From Chamaesiphon sp. (GTDB taxonomy: Bacteria; Cyanobacteriota; Cyanobacteriia; Cyanobacteriales; Chamaesiphonaceae), in the NCBI GenBank assembly GCA_026785875.1, contig JAJAZF010000561.1, positions 1-8,851 of the forward strand: a DNA stretch of 8,851 nt, read 5' to 3'. A program made the translations under genes and the position numbers. The notes under the pieces are model-generated. The model was given only the letters and a program-made list of their open reading frames with translations, did no database searches and was not told where the DNA came from. Shown one piece after another: positions 1-5,858 of the stretch (its first letter is position 1; every line of letters starts with the position of its first letter).

Positions 1-345
1 AAATAGGTTTTGGTACCTGTCGCATAAACCAGGGCATTGCTCTCATCCAAGTAACCCAGACTGGAAATTCACCATCTCATGGAATTACTGCACGCTCATT
101 TGTTCTGTGTGCGCCAGGTACCCTACCAACCCTGGATCAGCGGTGATGAAATGCCTCGATCGACTCGATCTCCTCCGGCAGATGTCCTGGATCGAAGGGA
201 CTGATTCGGCGTAGTTCCTCGGGTTGCCCCCGTAGAGGTTTGTAAATCGATCGCGCATCGAGCCACTCAGAAGCAGTATCTTTCTACTTCAGTAGAGATC
301 GCGAACGTATAAAGTAAGTGAGTTGCAGTGAAAGGATGACCGTCT
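1..345. other. Region without an intact gene; possible minus-strand remnant at 137-283
   Basis: I find no convincing gene here. On the minus strand a 48-codon open stretch (283 down to a TGA at 137-139) reads as a plausible hydrophilic protein tail with segments such as EWLDARSIYKPLRGQPEELR and ISPFDPGHLPEEIESIEAF. It has no ATG, GTG or TTG start, and an in-frame TAG lies directly upstream at 284-286, so it would be a remnant. I do not recognise the family. Positions 1-65 also hold an open minus-strand frame containing LGYLDESNALVYATGTKTY, which could be the start of something continuing past the window edge; it has no clear start codon. No terminator is obvious after the PPK2 gene. Confidence 0.3.
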
Positions 346-1278
346 TCAGCTCTCACTCTCAAGCATTACTTTTGCTTGTAAAAGTTCTTGGTGCTGTTCT
401 TCACTGACCGTGGGATAGTGGAGATTGAGTTCCTTCAATTGGGCATAAATGGTACCTGCTACAGCAAGACGAGTAAACCATTTACGATCGGCTGAGATGA
501 TATGCCAGGGTGCCCACGTTGTGCTGGTGTGATTGAACATGTCTTCGTAAACAGTCATATAGTCATCCCAAAAAGCACGCTCTTTAGCATCATTAGTGGA
601 GAATTTCCAGTTTTTCTCAGGGCGATCGATTCGTTCTAAAAATCGTTCCTTTTGTTCTGCTTTAGACACATTCAGAAAAAATTTCAGGATTACTGTCCCG
701 TTCTTGACGAGATAGTTCTCGAAGTTATTAATCTCATCAAAACGCCGCTGCCACAGGTGTTTGTCGATCAGACTAGGCGGCAGGTGCCGTTGCGCGATAA
801 TTTCTGGATGGACTCGTGTGATTAAGATTTCCTCGTAATAAGAGCGATTAAAAATGCCAATTTTTCCGCGTTCTGGTAGTGCCTTAGAACATCGCCATAG
901 ATAGTCGTGATCCAACTCTTCTGTAGACGGAGCTTTGAAGCTATGCACTTGACATCCCTGGGGATTGATACCGGACATTACATGCTTGATAGTGCTATCT
1001 TTACCCGCCGCATCCATCGCTTGAAAAATAATCAGCAGCGAGTAAGTATTTTGGGCATACAGCATATCTTGGTAATATCTTAAAGCCTCAATGACTTCCC
1101 GCAAGTCACTTTTAGAGTCCGACTTCTTCAGATAATGGGCTTTGTAATCTGGGTCGTAGTCTTTGGCAAGGGAAATTTTCTGCCCTGGCGGAACCATAAA
1201 CGGACGCACAAATTCGTCATGACTTTTGGTGTCAAATAGTTTCAAAGCCGAATCAGTTTTGCTATGGTGTTTTGTCAT
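346..1278 (-). CDS. ppk2: PPK2-family polyphosphate kinase (polyphosphate:nucleotide phosphotransferase)
   Basis: This cytosolic enzyme of the PPK2 family transfers phosphate between polyphosphate and nucleoside mono- or diphosphates. About 310 residues from the chosen start. Counted from there, a Walker A-like loop QAMDAAGKDS lies at about 86-95. The PPK2 signature NRSYYEEILITRVHPE lies at about 144-159, followed by the basic lid region (LERIDRPEKNWKF) and the conserved FNHTSTTWAPWHII segment. The NRSYYEE form and single-domain length resemble PPK2 enzymes that act on AMP and/or ADP, but substrate choice is inferred. The frame is open up to 1341, but the ATG at 1276-1278 is preferred: GGAG lies 10 nt upstream and the protein then begins MTKHHSK. 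It is the last gene of the minus-strand series, 133 nt below DUF3122. Its first codons lie inside an 18-bp repeat also found at the end of the HAD remnant (2635-2652). No damage is visible. Confidence 0.93.
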   Translation of the reverse strand: MTKHHSKTDSALKLFDTKSHDEFVRPFMVPPGQKISLAKDYDPDYKAHYLKKSDSKSDLREVIEALRYYQDMLYAQNTYSLLIIFQAMDAAGKDSTIKHVMSGINPQGCQVHSFKAPSTEELDHDYLWRCSKALPERGKIGIFNRSYYEEILITRVHPEIIAQRHLPPSLIDKHLWQRRFDEINNFENYLVKNGTVILKFFLNVSKAEQKERFLERIDRPEKNWKFSTNDAKERAFWDDYMTVYEDMFNHTSTTWAPWHIISADRKWFTRLAVAGTIYAQLKELNLHYPTVSEEQHQELLQAKVMLESES

Positions 1279-1286
1279 ACTTTTAA
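1269..1286. repeat. 18-bp direct repeat, left copy (overlaps PPK2 start)
   Basis: GTTTTGTCATACTTTTAA on the plus strand is identical to 2635-2652. The copies bracket the DUF3122 and rhodanese genes. This copy contains the PPK2 ATG (1276-1278). Confidence 0.85.
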
Positions 1287-1411
1287 ATCTCCGGTCAAGG
1301 TAATGTGTTGAGATACGCGATCGAGTCAGCCAGATCGTCATTACCGATGTTCCAATGGGGCAGATCTTGATTTAACTGTTTACTGTCGATCGCTTGATGT
1401 AAATCCTTCAA

Positions 1412-1957
1412 TCAAGGGCTGACAAGGGTTTGCCATTCCTGAATTGCCGCAGCGGGAACCGACAAGCGGACAGATTTTCCGTCGAGGGTTGGTACTGTCA
1501 ATTCCACAGGAATTTCCTCCGGCAATTCTGCTAGGGTAGGCTTAATGTCGTATTCCCCAACATTCGCTGGAGTGGCTGTGTTCTGAGAGATGTCGCTAGA
1601 AATATTCTGAGCAGTCAGTGTTTGTCCCAGGGATGTGGTGAGGGTGAGCGGTTGAGTATGATCTAGCGCAGCCCCACCGGGAAAGCTGATGAGTCGCAGA
1701 GAGACGATCTCACTCCCTTCAGGATGGATGCGCTTAAATGCGATCGCCTGCCACGTTTTTCCAGCCCGATCTTGCAGGCTTTGTCGAGATTGGTAGAGCA
1801 TCTGCCCTGGATATTCTTCGATTTGCGTTACAACTGCAAAAGCGGGTAAGGAACTCCAGATCAGCAGTAAGGCGCAAAGGCAAACGGTTAGCAGCCAGCT
1901 CAAAGGGGGGATTTTAAATCGATTAAGGCCGATTAAGACGATCGTAAAAATTCTCAT
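1412..1957 (-). CDS. DUF3122-family exported protein
   Basis: The function is unknown. The mature part (ATP-independent, no catalytic motif visible) resembles the cyanobacterial DUF3122 family: IEEYPGQMLYQSRQSLQD, then GKTWQAIAFKR, then NVGEYDIKPTLAELPEEIPV and a C-terminal IQEWQTLV. About 181 residues from the chosen ATG at 1955-1957. That start gives a typical signal peptide: a short basic lead (MRIFTIVLIGLNRFK), a hydrophobic run LLTVCLCALLLIW, and a likely cleavage after AFA. The product is therefore probably periplasmic or thylakoid-lumenal. The frame is open up to 2092, but the upstream 45 codons overlap the rhodanese coding sequence and look non-native. No strong ribosome-binding site precedes 1957. 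It lies 64 nt after the rhodanese stop on the same strand, so the two probably form a transcription unit. The family call is from memory of its sequence pattern. Confidence 0.8.
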   Translation of the reverse strand: MRIFTIVLIGLNRFKIPPLSWLLTVCLCALLLIWSSLPAFAVVTQIEEYPGQMLYQSRQSLQDRAGKTWQAIAFKRIHPEGSEIVSLRLISFPGGAALDHTQPLTLTTSLGQTLTAQNISSDISQNTATPANVGEYDIKPTLAELPEEIPVELTVPTLDGKSVRLSVPAAAIQEWQTLVSP

Positions 1958-2021
1958 GAGTTTAAAGTCTTTGGCAATTTCAGTGTAAAAAATTGGAAGT
2001 TCGATCGATTGTTTTGGTGTA

Positions 2022-2570
2022 TCAACTGGAGACAATACGCTCTCCTGAAGCCTTCCAGCCTGCAAAGCTAGGGGGACCCTGCACGTTCTCATAGCCCAAT
2101 AGGTGTAGGGTCATGACTCCCATTGCCGTTGGCGTAGCCTCTGAGAATGAGAATCGATAGCCCGTTGAACAGTACAACACCACAGGGCGATCGCGTGGGA
2201 TTTCATTCAAGGTTTGAGCCAGTGTGCGAAGCGGAATATCGATCGCGTTAGGGATATGTCCCGACTTATACTCAGAAGGTTCTCGCACATCGACCAACAC
2301 AGTTTGAGTATTCTTTAATAGGGTTTTCAATCCTGCAACATTGGAGATCGTGAAATAGCCTGGTGGAATCGAAGTGAGAAAGCGATCGACCTCCAATTCC
2401 AGATTCACAGCGACTTCAGAGATTGCTGGACTCTCTAGAGCGATCGCGCCAGTTTTGGCGAAAGGCACCGCCAGAGCTGAATTTTGCCCCAGGGTAAATA
2501 AAACACAAAGACCTAATAAAAATCCCCAAAATATTGTCTGAATTGATTTCTTGCAGCTTATTAAAAACAT
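2022..2570 (-). CDS. Exported rhodanese-domain protein with a repeat-derived peptide after the active-site loop
   Basis: A single rhodanese domain protein of 182 residues; rhodanese domains carry sulfur on a catalytic cysteine. Residues 1-35 form a signal peptide or membrane anchor (hydrophobic FWGFLLGLCVLFTLG, then ALA). The domain begins near residue 73 (ISNVAGLKTLL), with VLVDVREPSEYKSGHIPNAI at about 91-110. The active-site loop is CSTGYR with Cys134. Right after the loop, residues 140-149 (FSFSEATPTA) look like an insertion: relatives typically read CSTGYRS-A directly into the helix seen here as MGVMTLHLLGYENV. The DNA of these codons (2124-2156) resembles the dispersed palindromic repeats of this genome, so the insert is probably repeat-derived. 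Whether the enzyme still works is uncertain. The start is well supported: GGTGGAG ends 7 nt before the ATG at 2568-2570. DUF3122 follows 64 nt downstream. Confidence 0.88.
   Translation of the reverse strand: MFLISCKKSIQTIFWGFLLGLCVLFTLGQNSALAVPFAKTGAIALESPAISEVAVNLELEVDRFLTSIPPGYFTISNVAGLKTLLKNTQTVLVDVREPSEYKSGHIPNAIDIPLRTLAQTLNEIPRDRPVVLYCSTGYRFSFSEATPTAMGVMTLHLLGYENVQGPPSFAGWKASGERIVSS
2124..2156 (-). repeat. Short palindromic-repeat relic inserted in frame in the rhodanese gene
   Basis: The plus strand reads GTTGGCGTAGCCTCT followed by two GAGAAT units. The GTTGGCG-AGCCT part matches the repeat cluster at 2908-3092 (GTTGGCGAAGCCT at about 2968-2979). It adds roughly 9-10 codons just after the rhodanese active-site loop without breaking the frame. 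The exact insert edges are inferred from expected family spacing. Confidence 0.6.
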
Positions 2571-2634
2571 TCTCTAACTCCACCTGTAAGAACTTGATGA
2601 GCGTTCATTTCGCTTCGTCAACCATCGGAGCAGC

Positions 2635-2652
2635 GTTTTGTCATACTTTTAA
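2635..2652. repeat. 18-bp direct repeat, right copy (overlaps HAD stop)
   Basis: Identical to 1269-1286. Read on the minus strand it contains the HAD stop codon TGA (2641-2643) overlapping an ATG (2642-2644). In this copy that ATG opens only an 8-codon frame starting MTK, the same first three residues as PPK2. Confidence 0.85.
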
Positions 2653-3170
2653 CGTTTGGTCTAATTTGGTTTGCAACTCGGTCAGGTGGACCCCGCTCAA
2701 ATTGGGTAGAACGATATTGGCAGCACCAACACGACTGGGGGAACCGATGCCAATCGACCCCATACCAGCAGCGATCGCGGCGGCAACACCGACTGGGGCA
2801 TCTTCTACCACCACACAGTGAGCCGGAGCAAGTCCTAACTGAGTTGCGGCGTACAGAAAAATGTCTGGGGCGGGCTTAGGACGATCGACGCTGTAGCCAT
2901 CGGCGATTCTCGTTCCGTAAGCGCGGGAGTCGCAGGCGTTGCCAACGCGTTGGCGTTGGCGTTCGCGTTGGCGAAGCCTGCCGTAGGCACAGCGTCTCGA
3001 AGAGAAGCCTACCGTAGGTACAGCCTGCCGTAGGCGCAGCGTCTCGTTCCGAGAAGAGGCTTCTGCTGAGGCAGATGCGGAGCCAACGCCAACGCATCCA
3101 CATGTTTGGCAATCCCTAATTTCTCAATCACAGTTTTGGCATTCTTGCTGGCAGAGTCGATCGCTGACAT
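2641..3170 (-). pseudogene. Truncated, repeat-interrupted HAD hydrolase (beta-phosphoglucomutase-like)
   Basis: Beta-phosphoglucomutases convert beta-glucose-1-phosphate to glucose-6-phosphate. Only the C-terminal half survives. The upstream piece reads SASKNAKTVIEKLGIAKHVD, carrying the HAD motif II serine region. The downstream piece reads IADGYSVDRPKPAPDIFLYA, then CVVVEDAPVGVAAAIAAGMG (motif IV), ending LDQTLKV at the TGA at 2641-2643. In relatives these pieces are contiguous; here 185 bp of repeat DNA (2908-3092) separates them. Because 185 is not a multiple of three, the upstream frame ends at a stop inside the repeat (3009). The N-terminal part, with the nucleophile DxD motif and cap domain, is absent: homology starts where the SDR gene stops, and an ATG overlaps that stop (TGATG). 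It cannot encode an active phosphoglucomutase. A paralogous tail is fused to GH65 at 5859-6140. Confidence 0.82.
2908..3092. repeat. Cluster of cyanobacterial short palindromic repeats inside the HAD gene
   Basis: The 185-bp insert is built of nested units. A 24-bp unit beginning GCCTGCCGTAGGC and ending GTCTCG occurs at 2976-2999 and 3023-3046 with one mismatch, with a shortened variant GCCTACCGTAGGTACAG between them (3007-3023). It also contains the perfect palindrome CCAACGCGTTGG (2942-2953) and several TTGGCG hexamers. Similar units are common dispersed repeats in cyanobacterial genomes. Edges were set by rejoining the HAD reading frame. Confidence 0.8.
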
Positions 3171-3985
3171 CACTTCCCATCGGCAGCGCGCGCAACATCT
3201 TCCCATTCCGCCCAAACCTTCAACCGCTGCTCGTATAATTCTGGTGCGAACTGGGTGGCGAATTCGCCAAAGAGTAGTCGTAACGGTGGATGCTCGGCAT
3301 CTACGAGTTTGAGAATAGCTGCGCTCGATGCGGCAGGATCGCCGCTTTTAGTACTTCCAGGTCGCTTTTTCTGTGCGTTCCGCAAGCTGTCATAATCGGA
3401 TATTTGCTCGGCATGGATTGCCGAGCTACCAGACCAATCCGTGTCAAACCCACCCGGCTCAATCAGGGTAACTTTAATGCCAAATGGCTCAACCTCTTGA
3501 CTGAGTGCTTCGCTAAATCCTTCTAATCCCCACTTGGAAGCGTTATACATTCCGATGAGTGGAAATGCACCTACGCCACCAATGCTAGAAACCTGGATGA
3601 TGTGGCCGCTACCTTGCTCGCGCAAGTAGGGTAATGCTGCTTGAGTCACCCACAGTGCCCCGAAGAGATTGGTTTCGATTTGTGCGCGTGCTTGAGCCTC
3701 GCTGACTTCTTCAATCGCACCGAACAAGCCATATCCGGCATTATTGACAATTACATCGAGTCGTCCAAAATGCTCGTGTGCTGCCTTGACTGCTGCAAAG
3801 TCCGCCGCTCGATCGTTAACATCTAGCGTCAGAGGTAAGATCCGATCGCCAAATCGCTCTACTAAATCGTTAAGACTGTCTAGATGGCGTGCCGTCGCCG
3901 CTACGCGATCGCCGCGCTCCAGTGCTGCCTGCGTCCATTCGCGCCCAAACCCTCTTGATGTTCCAGTAATAAACCACGTTTTCAT
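3170..3985 (-). CDS. Classical short-chain dehydrogenase/reductase (SDR)
   Basis: An NAD(P)-dependent oxidoreductase of unknown substrate, 271 residues, the usual length for a classical SDR with an extended C-terminus. The cofactor-binding glycine motif TGTSRGFG is at 8-15, LDVND at 54-58, and NNAG at 81-84. The catalytic residues are intact: Ser134 (QVSSIGG), Tyr147 and Lys151 in YNASK. The PGGFDTDW segment after the active site is typical. An Arg (TARH, about residues 31-34) after the second strand may favour NADP, which is inference. The ATG at 3983-3985 gives the expected MKTWFITGTSRG start; no strong ribosome-binding site is visible. Its stop overlaps an ATG in the remains of the HAD gene, so a recombination joint may lie there. 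Upstream (4132-4166) is a 35-nt motif shared with the region before the gene at 8274. The gene looks intact and functional. Confidence 0.93.
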   Translation of the reverse strand: MKTWFITGTSRGFGREWTQAALERGDRVAATARHLDSLNDLVERFGDRILPLTLDVNDRAADFAAVKAAHEHFGRLDVIVNNAGYGLFGAIEEVSEAQARAQIETNLFGALWVTQAALPYLREQGSGHIIQVSSIGGVGAFPLIGMYNASKWGLEGFSEALSQEVEPFGIKVTLIEPGGFDTDWSGSSAIHAEQISDYDSLRNAQKKRPGSTKSGDPAASSAAILKLVDAEHPPLRLLFGEFATQFAPELYEQRLKVWAEWEDVARAADGK

Positions 3986-4131
3986 ATCTGCTCGTCCATC
4001 CTGCTAAAGTCGAATATGTGTATAGTGTTAAGCTAGTGCCCTTCGGCTCGATAAATAGGTATGCAAAATCGGGGTGGTGCCTCCGCCAACGCGCTCACTT
4101 ACTACTTTGAATAACTACTGTTCGATCGACT

Positions 4132-4166
4132 GTATGAATTGATTGAATACGATATAAATCTTAATT
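4132..4166 (-). promoter_or_regulatory. Conserved upstream motif, copy A (before SDR)
   Basis: This AT-rich stretch matches 8344-8378 at 29 of 35 positions, with a shared core TTGATTGA, then TACGATA and AAATC on the plus strand. Both copies lie upstream of minus-strand genes: 147 nt before the SDR start here, 70 nt before the start at 8274. Read on the minus strand it could hold promoter elements or an operator. No known regulator is recognised. The TnpB element ends about 25 nt away. Confidence 0.45.
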
Positions 4167-4187
4167 AGAGCTAATCAAAAGAGTCAA

Positions 4188-5555
4188 TTACCCACCACTA
4201 ACGGGAGTACCCGTATAGTGGGGGCTTGTGTCTACGCTCCACCTCAATTCTGAAAACCTCTTCATGATCTCAGCTTTGGTTTCATCACGCGACACATCAG
4301 GGGATACTGACAAGCTCCCCGTACTCGTCCAGTCTTGCCGAACAAGCAACGTTCTCATTGCGATATTTCGTGCCCCAACCAAATCAGCGTGTAATTCATT
4401 GCCACAGCATTCACAGCGAAACATCAGTCCTTTGTTCGGTCGATTACCCTTCGAGGTATGCCCACATTTCGGACAACTCTGAGAGGTGTAATGCGCCGGA
4501 ACTTTAGTTGCTAAACTGCCAACCAAATTAGCTTTGTAGTCGATATAACTGTGTAGTTCAGCAAACGACCATCTAGCCTTATTTCGATTAGCTCTGCGCT
4601 GTTTCTTGCTGGTTGGGTTGAACAACCCAACCGTCTTTTTGGCATACTTAGATTTAGTTCTATCGCGGATTCCGGTCAAGTTTTCTAATCCAATCAAGCT
4701 ATCAGGTTTGGCAATTTCTTTACTCATTTGGTGGTTCACATCAGCGATAAACCGTCTCTCCCTTCCAGACAATGCGATTAATCGTCGCTTTGCCGAACGG
4801 GTGTCTTTACGCTGTAGAGTTCTTCGAGCCTTGTGGTATTGGTTAGCTCGATGTCGTGATGCTTTGCCAGAGTAGAACGCAGACTTATTACTTAGATCTG
4901 TTTCTACTGCCAGATACCTCATTCCGACATCAACACCAGAGATTCTGGTAATAGTCGTTGGATCTATATCTGGTAGTTCGATCTCAAGACTCACCATTAG
5001 ATAGTAAGTTTTAGAAGAACGCTGGTAAACTATCTTTGCCGCTCCGATATTGGGGGCGTGGCGGGGAACCCGCCGCGCGGTTTTAATCAGGTCTAAGTGT
5101 TTATTCCATCCATCATAAGGAACAACGATTCGACCATTTAGCGTTCCAATACTGACTTGTCGGTCAGACTTAAACGAGTAGTCGCGCTGATAATTTAAGG
5201 TCACAGTCCGAGATGAGTATGTAGGAGCTTCATCAAGCCCTTTAAACCGTTTCTTGGTATACCCTTTCTTTATCGCCTCATTGTTCTGCTTAACCTTTGT
5301 CAGCAATGATTTAAATGTCGCTGCCACTTGTCTAGGCACGTTGCACGCCATCTGTGCGCCTAACTTAAAGTCAGCGCGAAGATTGTTGTAGACAAGTTTC
5401 TGCAACTTGGCACCATTGCTAGATTTGCCGTTGTCGAAAGCGATTGTCGAAGCGTAGTTCAAAGCATCACGATAAGCTAACGCAGTATCACGCACCGATG
5501 ACTTCTGTTCGTCGGTGAGGTTTAACTTTAGTTTAGCGGTGATAACTTGGTTCAT
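4188..5555 (-). CDS. tnpB: TnpB RNA-guided nuclease of an IS200/IS605-type (tnpB-only) element
   Basis: TnpB is an RNA-guided DNA endonuclease encoded by IS200/IS605-type elements. About 455 residues from the preferred ATG (5553-5555), which gives the normal N-terminus MNQVITAKLKLNLTDEQ. An open extension up to 5747 is low-complexity left-end sequence and probably untranslated; ATG 5577-5579 is an alternative start. The RuvC acidic residues are present: Asp in SGVDVGMRYLA (about 209), Glu in LIGLENLTG (about 291) and Asp in HADLVGARNIA (about 391). A four-cysteine zinc finger lies between (CPKC about 361-364, CECC about 381-384). The nuclease therefore looks intact. Residues about 159-169 (ARRVPRHAPN) look like an in-frame repeat insertion. 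The last 12 codons and the TAA lie in and just beyond the right-end hairpin, as expected if the 3' part of the message also forms the guide RNA. No tnpA is present. Confidence 0.92.
   Translation of the reverse strand: MNQVITAKLKLNLTDEQKSSVRDTALAYRDALNYASTIAFDNGKSSNGAKLQKLVYNNLRADFKLGAQMACNVPRQVAATFKSLLTKVKQNNEAIKKGYTKKRFKGLDEAPTYSSRTVTLNYQRDYSFKSDRQVSIGTLNGRIVVPYDGWNKHLDLIKTARRVPRHAPNIGAAKIVYQRSSKTYYLMVSLEIELPDIDPTTITRISGVDVGMRYLAVETDLSNKSAFYSGKASRHRANQYHKARRTLQRKDTRSAKRRLIALSGRERRFIADVNHQMSKEIAKPDSLIGLENLTGIRDRTKSKYAKKTVGLFNPTSKKQRRANRNKARWSFAELHSYIDYKANLVGSLATKVPAHYTSQSCPKCGHTSKGNRPNKGLMFRCECCGNELHADLVGARNIAMRTLLVRQDWTSTGSLSVSPDVSRDETKAEIMKRFSELRWSVDTSPHYTGTPVSGG
4191..4224 (-). ncRNA. Right-end hairpin, probable 3' end of the TnpB guide (omega/re) RNA
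   Basis: On the plus strand the inner stem is ACGGG/CCCGT around the loop AGTA, and the outer stem is CCACTA/TAGTGG with one bulged A, flanked by CCC and GGG. In TnpB systems the guide RNA scaffold overlaps the 3' end of tnpB and ends at the right element boundary, with the guide read from flanking DNA. That places this hairpin at the end of such an RNA. The full RNA start is not predicted. Confidence 0.5.
5060..5074. repeat. GGCGGG-GAA-CCCGCC palindrome inside tnpB
   Basis: This perfect 6-bp-arm palindrome lies in the tnpB segment encoding ARRVPRHAPN. Its reverse complement occurs at 5645-5659 in the element's left end. It is probably a repeat inserted in frame. Confidence 0.65.
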
Positions 5556-5644
5556 ATCTTCAACAAACTCTATAATCATTATAACTGTTGAAGACGCGGA
5601 AAGCAATGGCTTGAGCAATGGATTTGTTCGTTCACTCATTGCTA

Positions 5645-5659
5645 GGCGGGTTCCCCGCC
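5645..5659. repeat. GGCGGG-TTC-CCCGCC palindrome in the element's left end
   Basis: Same 15-mer as 5060-5074 in opposite orientation, located in the non-coding stretch upstream of tnpB. Confidence 0.65.
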
Positions 5660-5761
5660 CAGCACACCGCCTCCCTTGCCGAGAGCGTCGCTTGTCGGAT
5701 TGGTCGGCGGTGCATACGCCTTTGGCGGGGCTTTGCCCTACGCTCACTCACGCGAATTCCT

Positions 5762-5795
5762 CCCACCGCTCACCTGGGTACAGGTAGAGCGGGGG
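5762..5795 (-). repeat. Left-end hairpin of the TnpB element
   Basis: On the plus strand the inner stem is ACCTG/CAGGT around the loop GGTA, and the outer stem is CCGCTC/GAGCGG with one bulged A, flanked by CCC and GGG. It has the same length and layout as the right-end hairpin at 4191-4224, with different but compensating base pairs. Subterminal hairpins on one strand are the ends recognised in IS200/IS605 elements. Confidence 0.7.
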
Positions 5796-5858
5796 ACTCC
5801 TTCTGTTCGAGTTGAAAATGTGAGCCGATCGCCATCACCGTTACCAATCGTTAGATGA

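Larger units (their letters stand above)
4191..5795 (-). mobile_element. tnpB-only insertion element (IS200/IS605 superfamily, IS1341-like)
   Basis: The element is delimited by two 34-nt hairpins of the same shape and orientation (4191-4224 and 5762-5795), with tnpB between. The stretch 5556-5761 upstream of tnpB is GC-rich, palindromic and non-coding, as expected for the left end. Exact cleavage points are not determinable by eye; the true ends may lie a few nt outside (for example near TAATTGACTC on the minus strand at the right end). Without a TnpA it can only move if one is supplied in trans. It separates the GH65-HAD remnant from the SDR gene. Confidence 0.75.

Noticed and set aside
6..225. 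Plus-strand open frame of about 70 codons at the left edge
   Set aside because: There is no suitable start and its composition is not protein-like; the minus-strand reading looks better, though still unidentified.
1279..1341. Longer start for PPK2
   Set aside because: The internal ATG at 1276-1278 has a GGAG 10 nt upstream and the extra residues do not resemble PPK2.
1958..2092. Longer start for the DUF3122 protein
   Set aside because: The extra 45 codons overlap the rhodanese gene and would bury the signal peptide.
2908..3092. Repeat cluster as a CRISPR array
   Set aside because: The units are palindromic, of irregular length and without unique spacers of constant size; they match dispersed cyanobacterial repeats.
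2534..4007. Plus-strand open frames opposite the HAD, SDR and rhodanese genes
   Set aside because: They are antisense shadows of recognisable minus-strand genes, with arginine/serine-rich translations and no domain pattern.
5571..5583. TATAAT-C-ATTATA palindrome near the tnpB start as an operator
   Set aside because: It is short and AT-rich, and partly coding if the 5579 start is used; no independent support.
5556..5747. N-terminal 64-residue extension of TnpB
   Set aside because: It is low-complexity and palindrome-encoded, unlike TnpB N-termini. The family start MNQVITAKLKLNLT lies at 5555.
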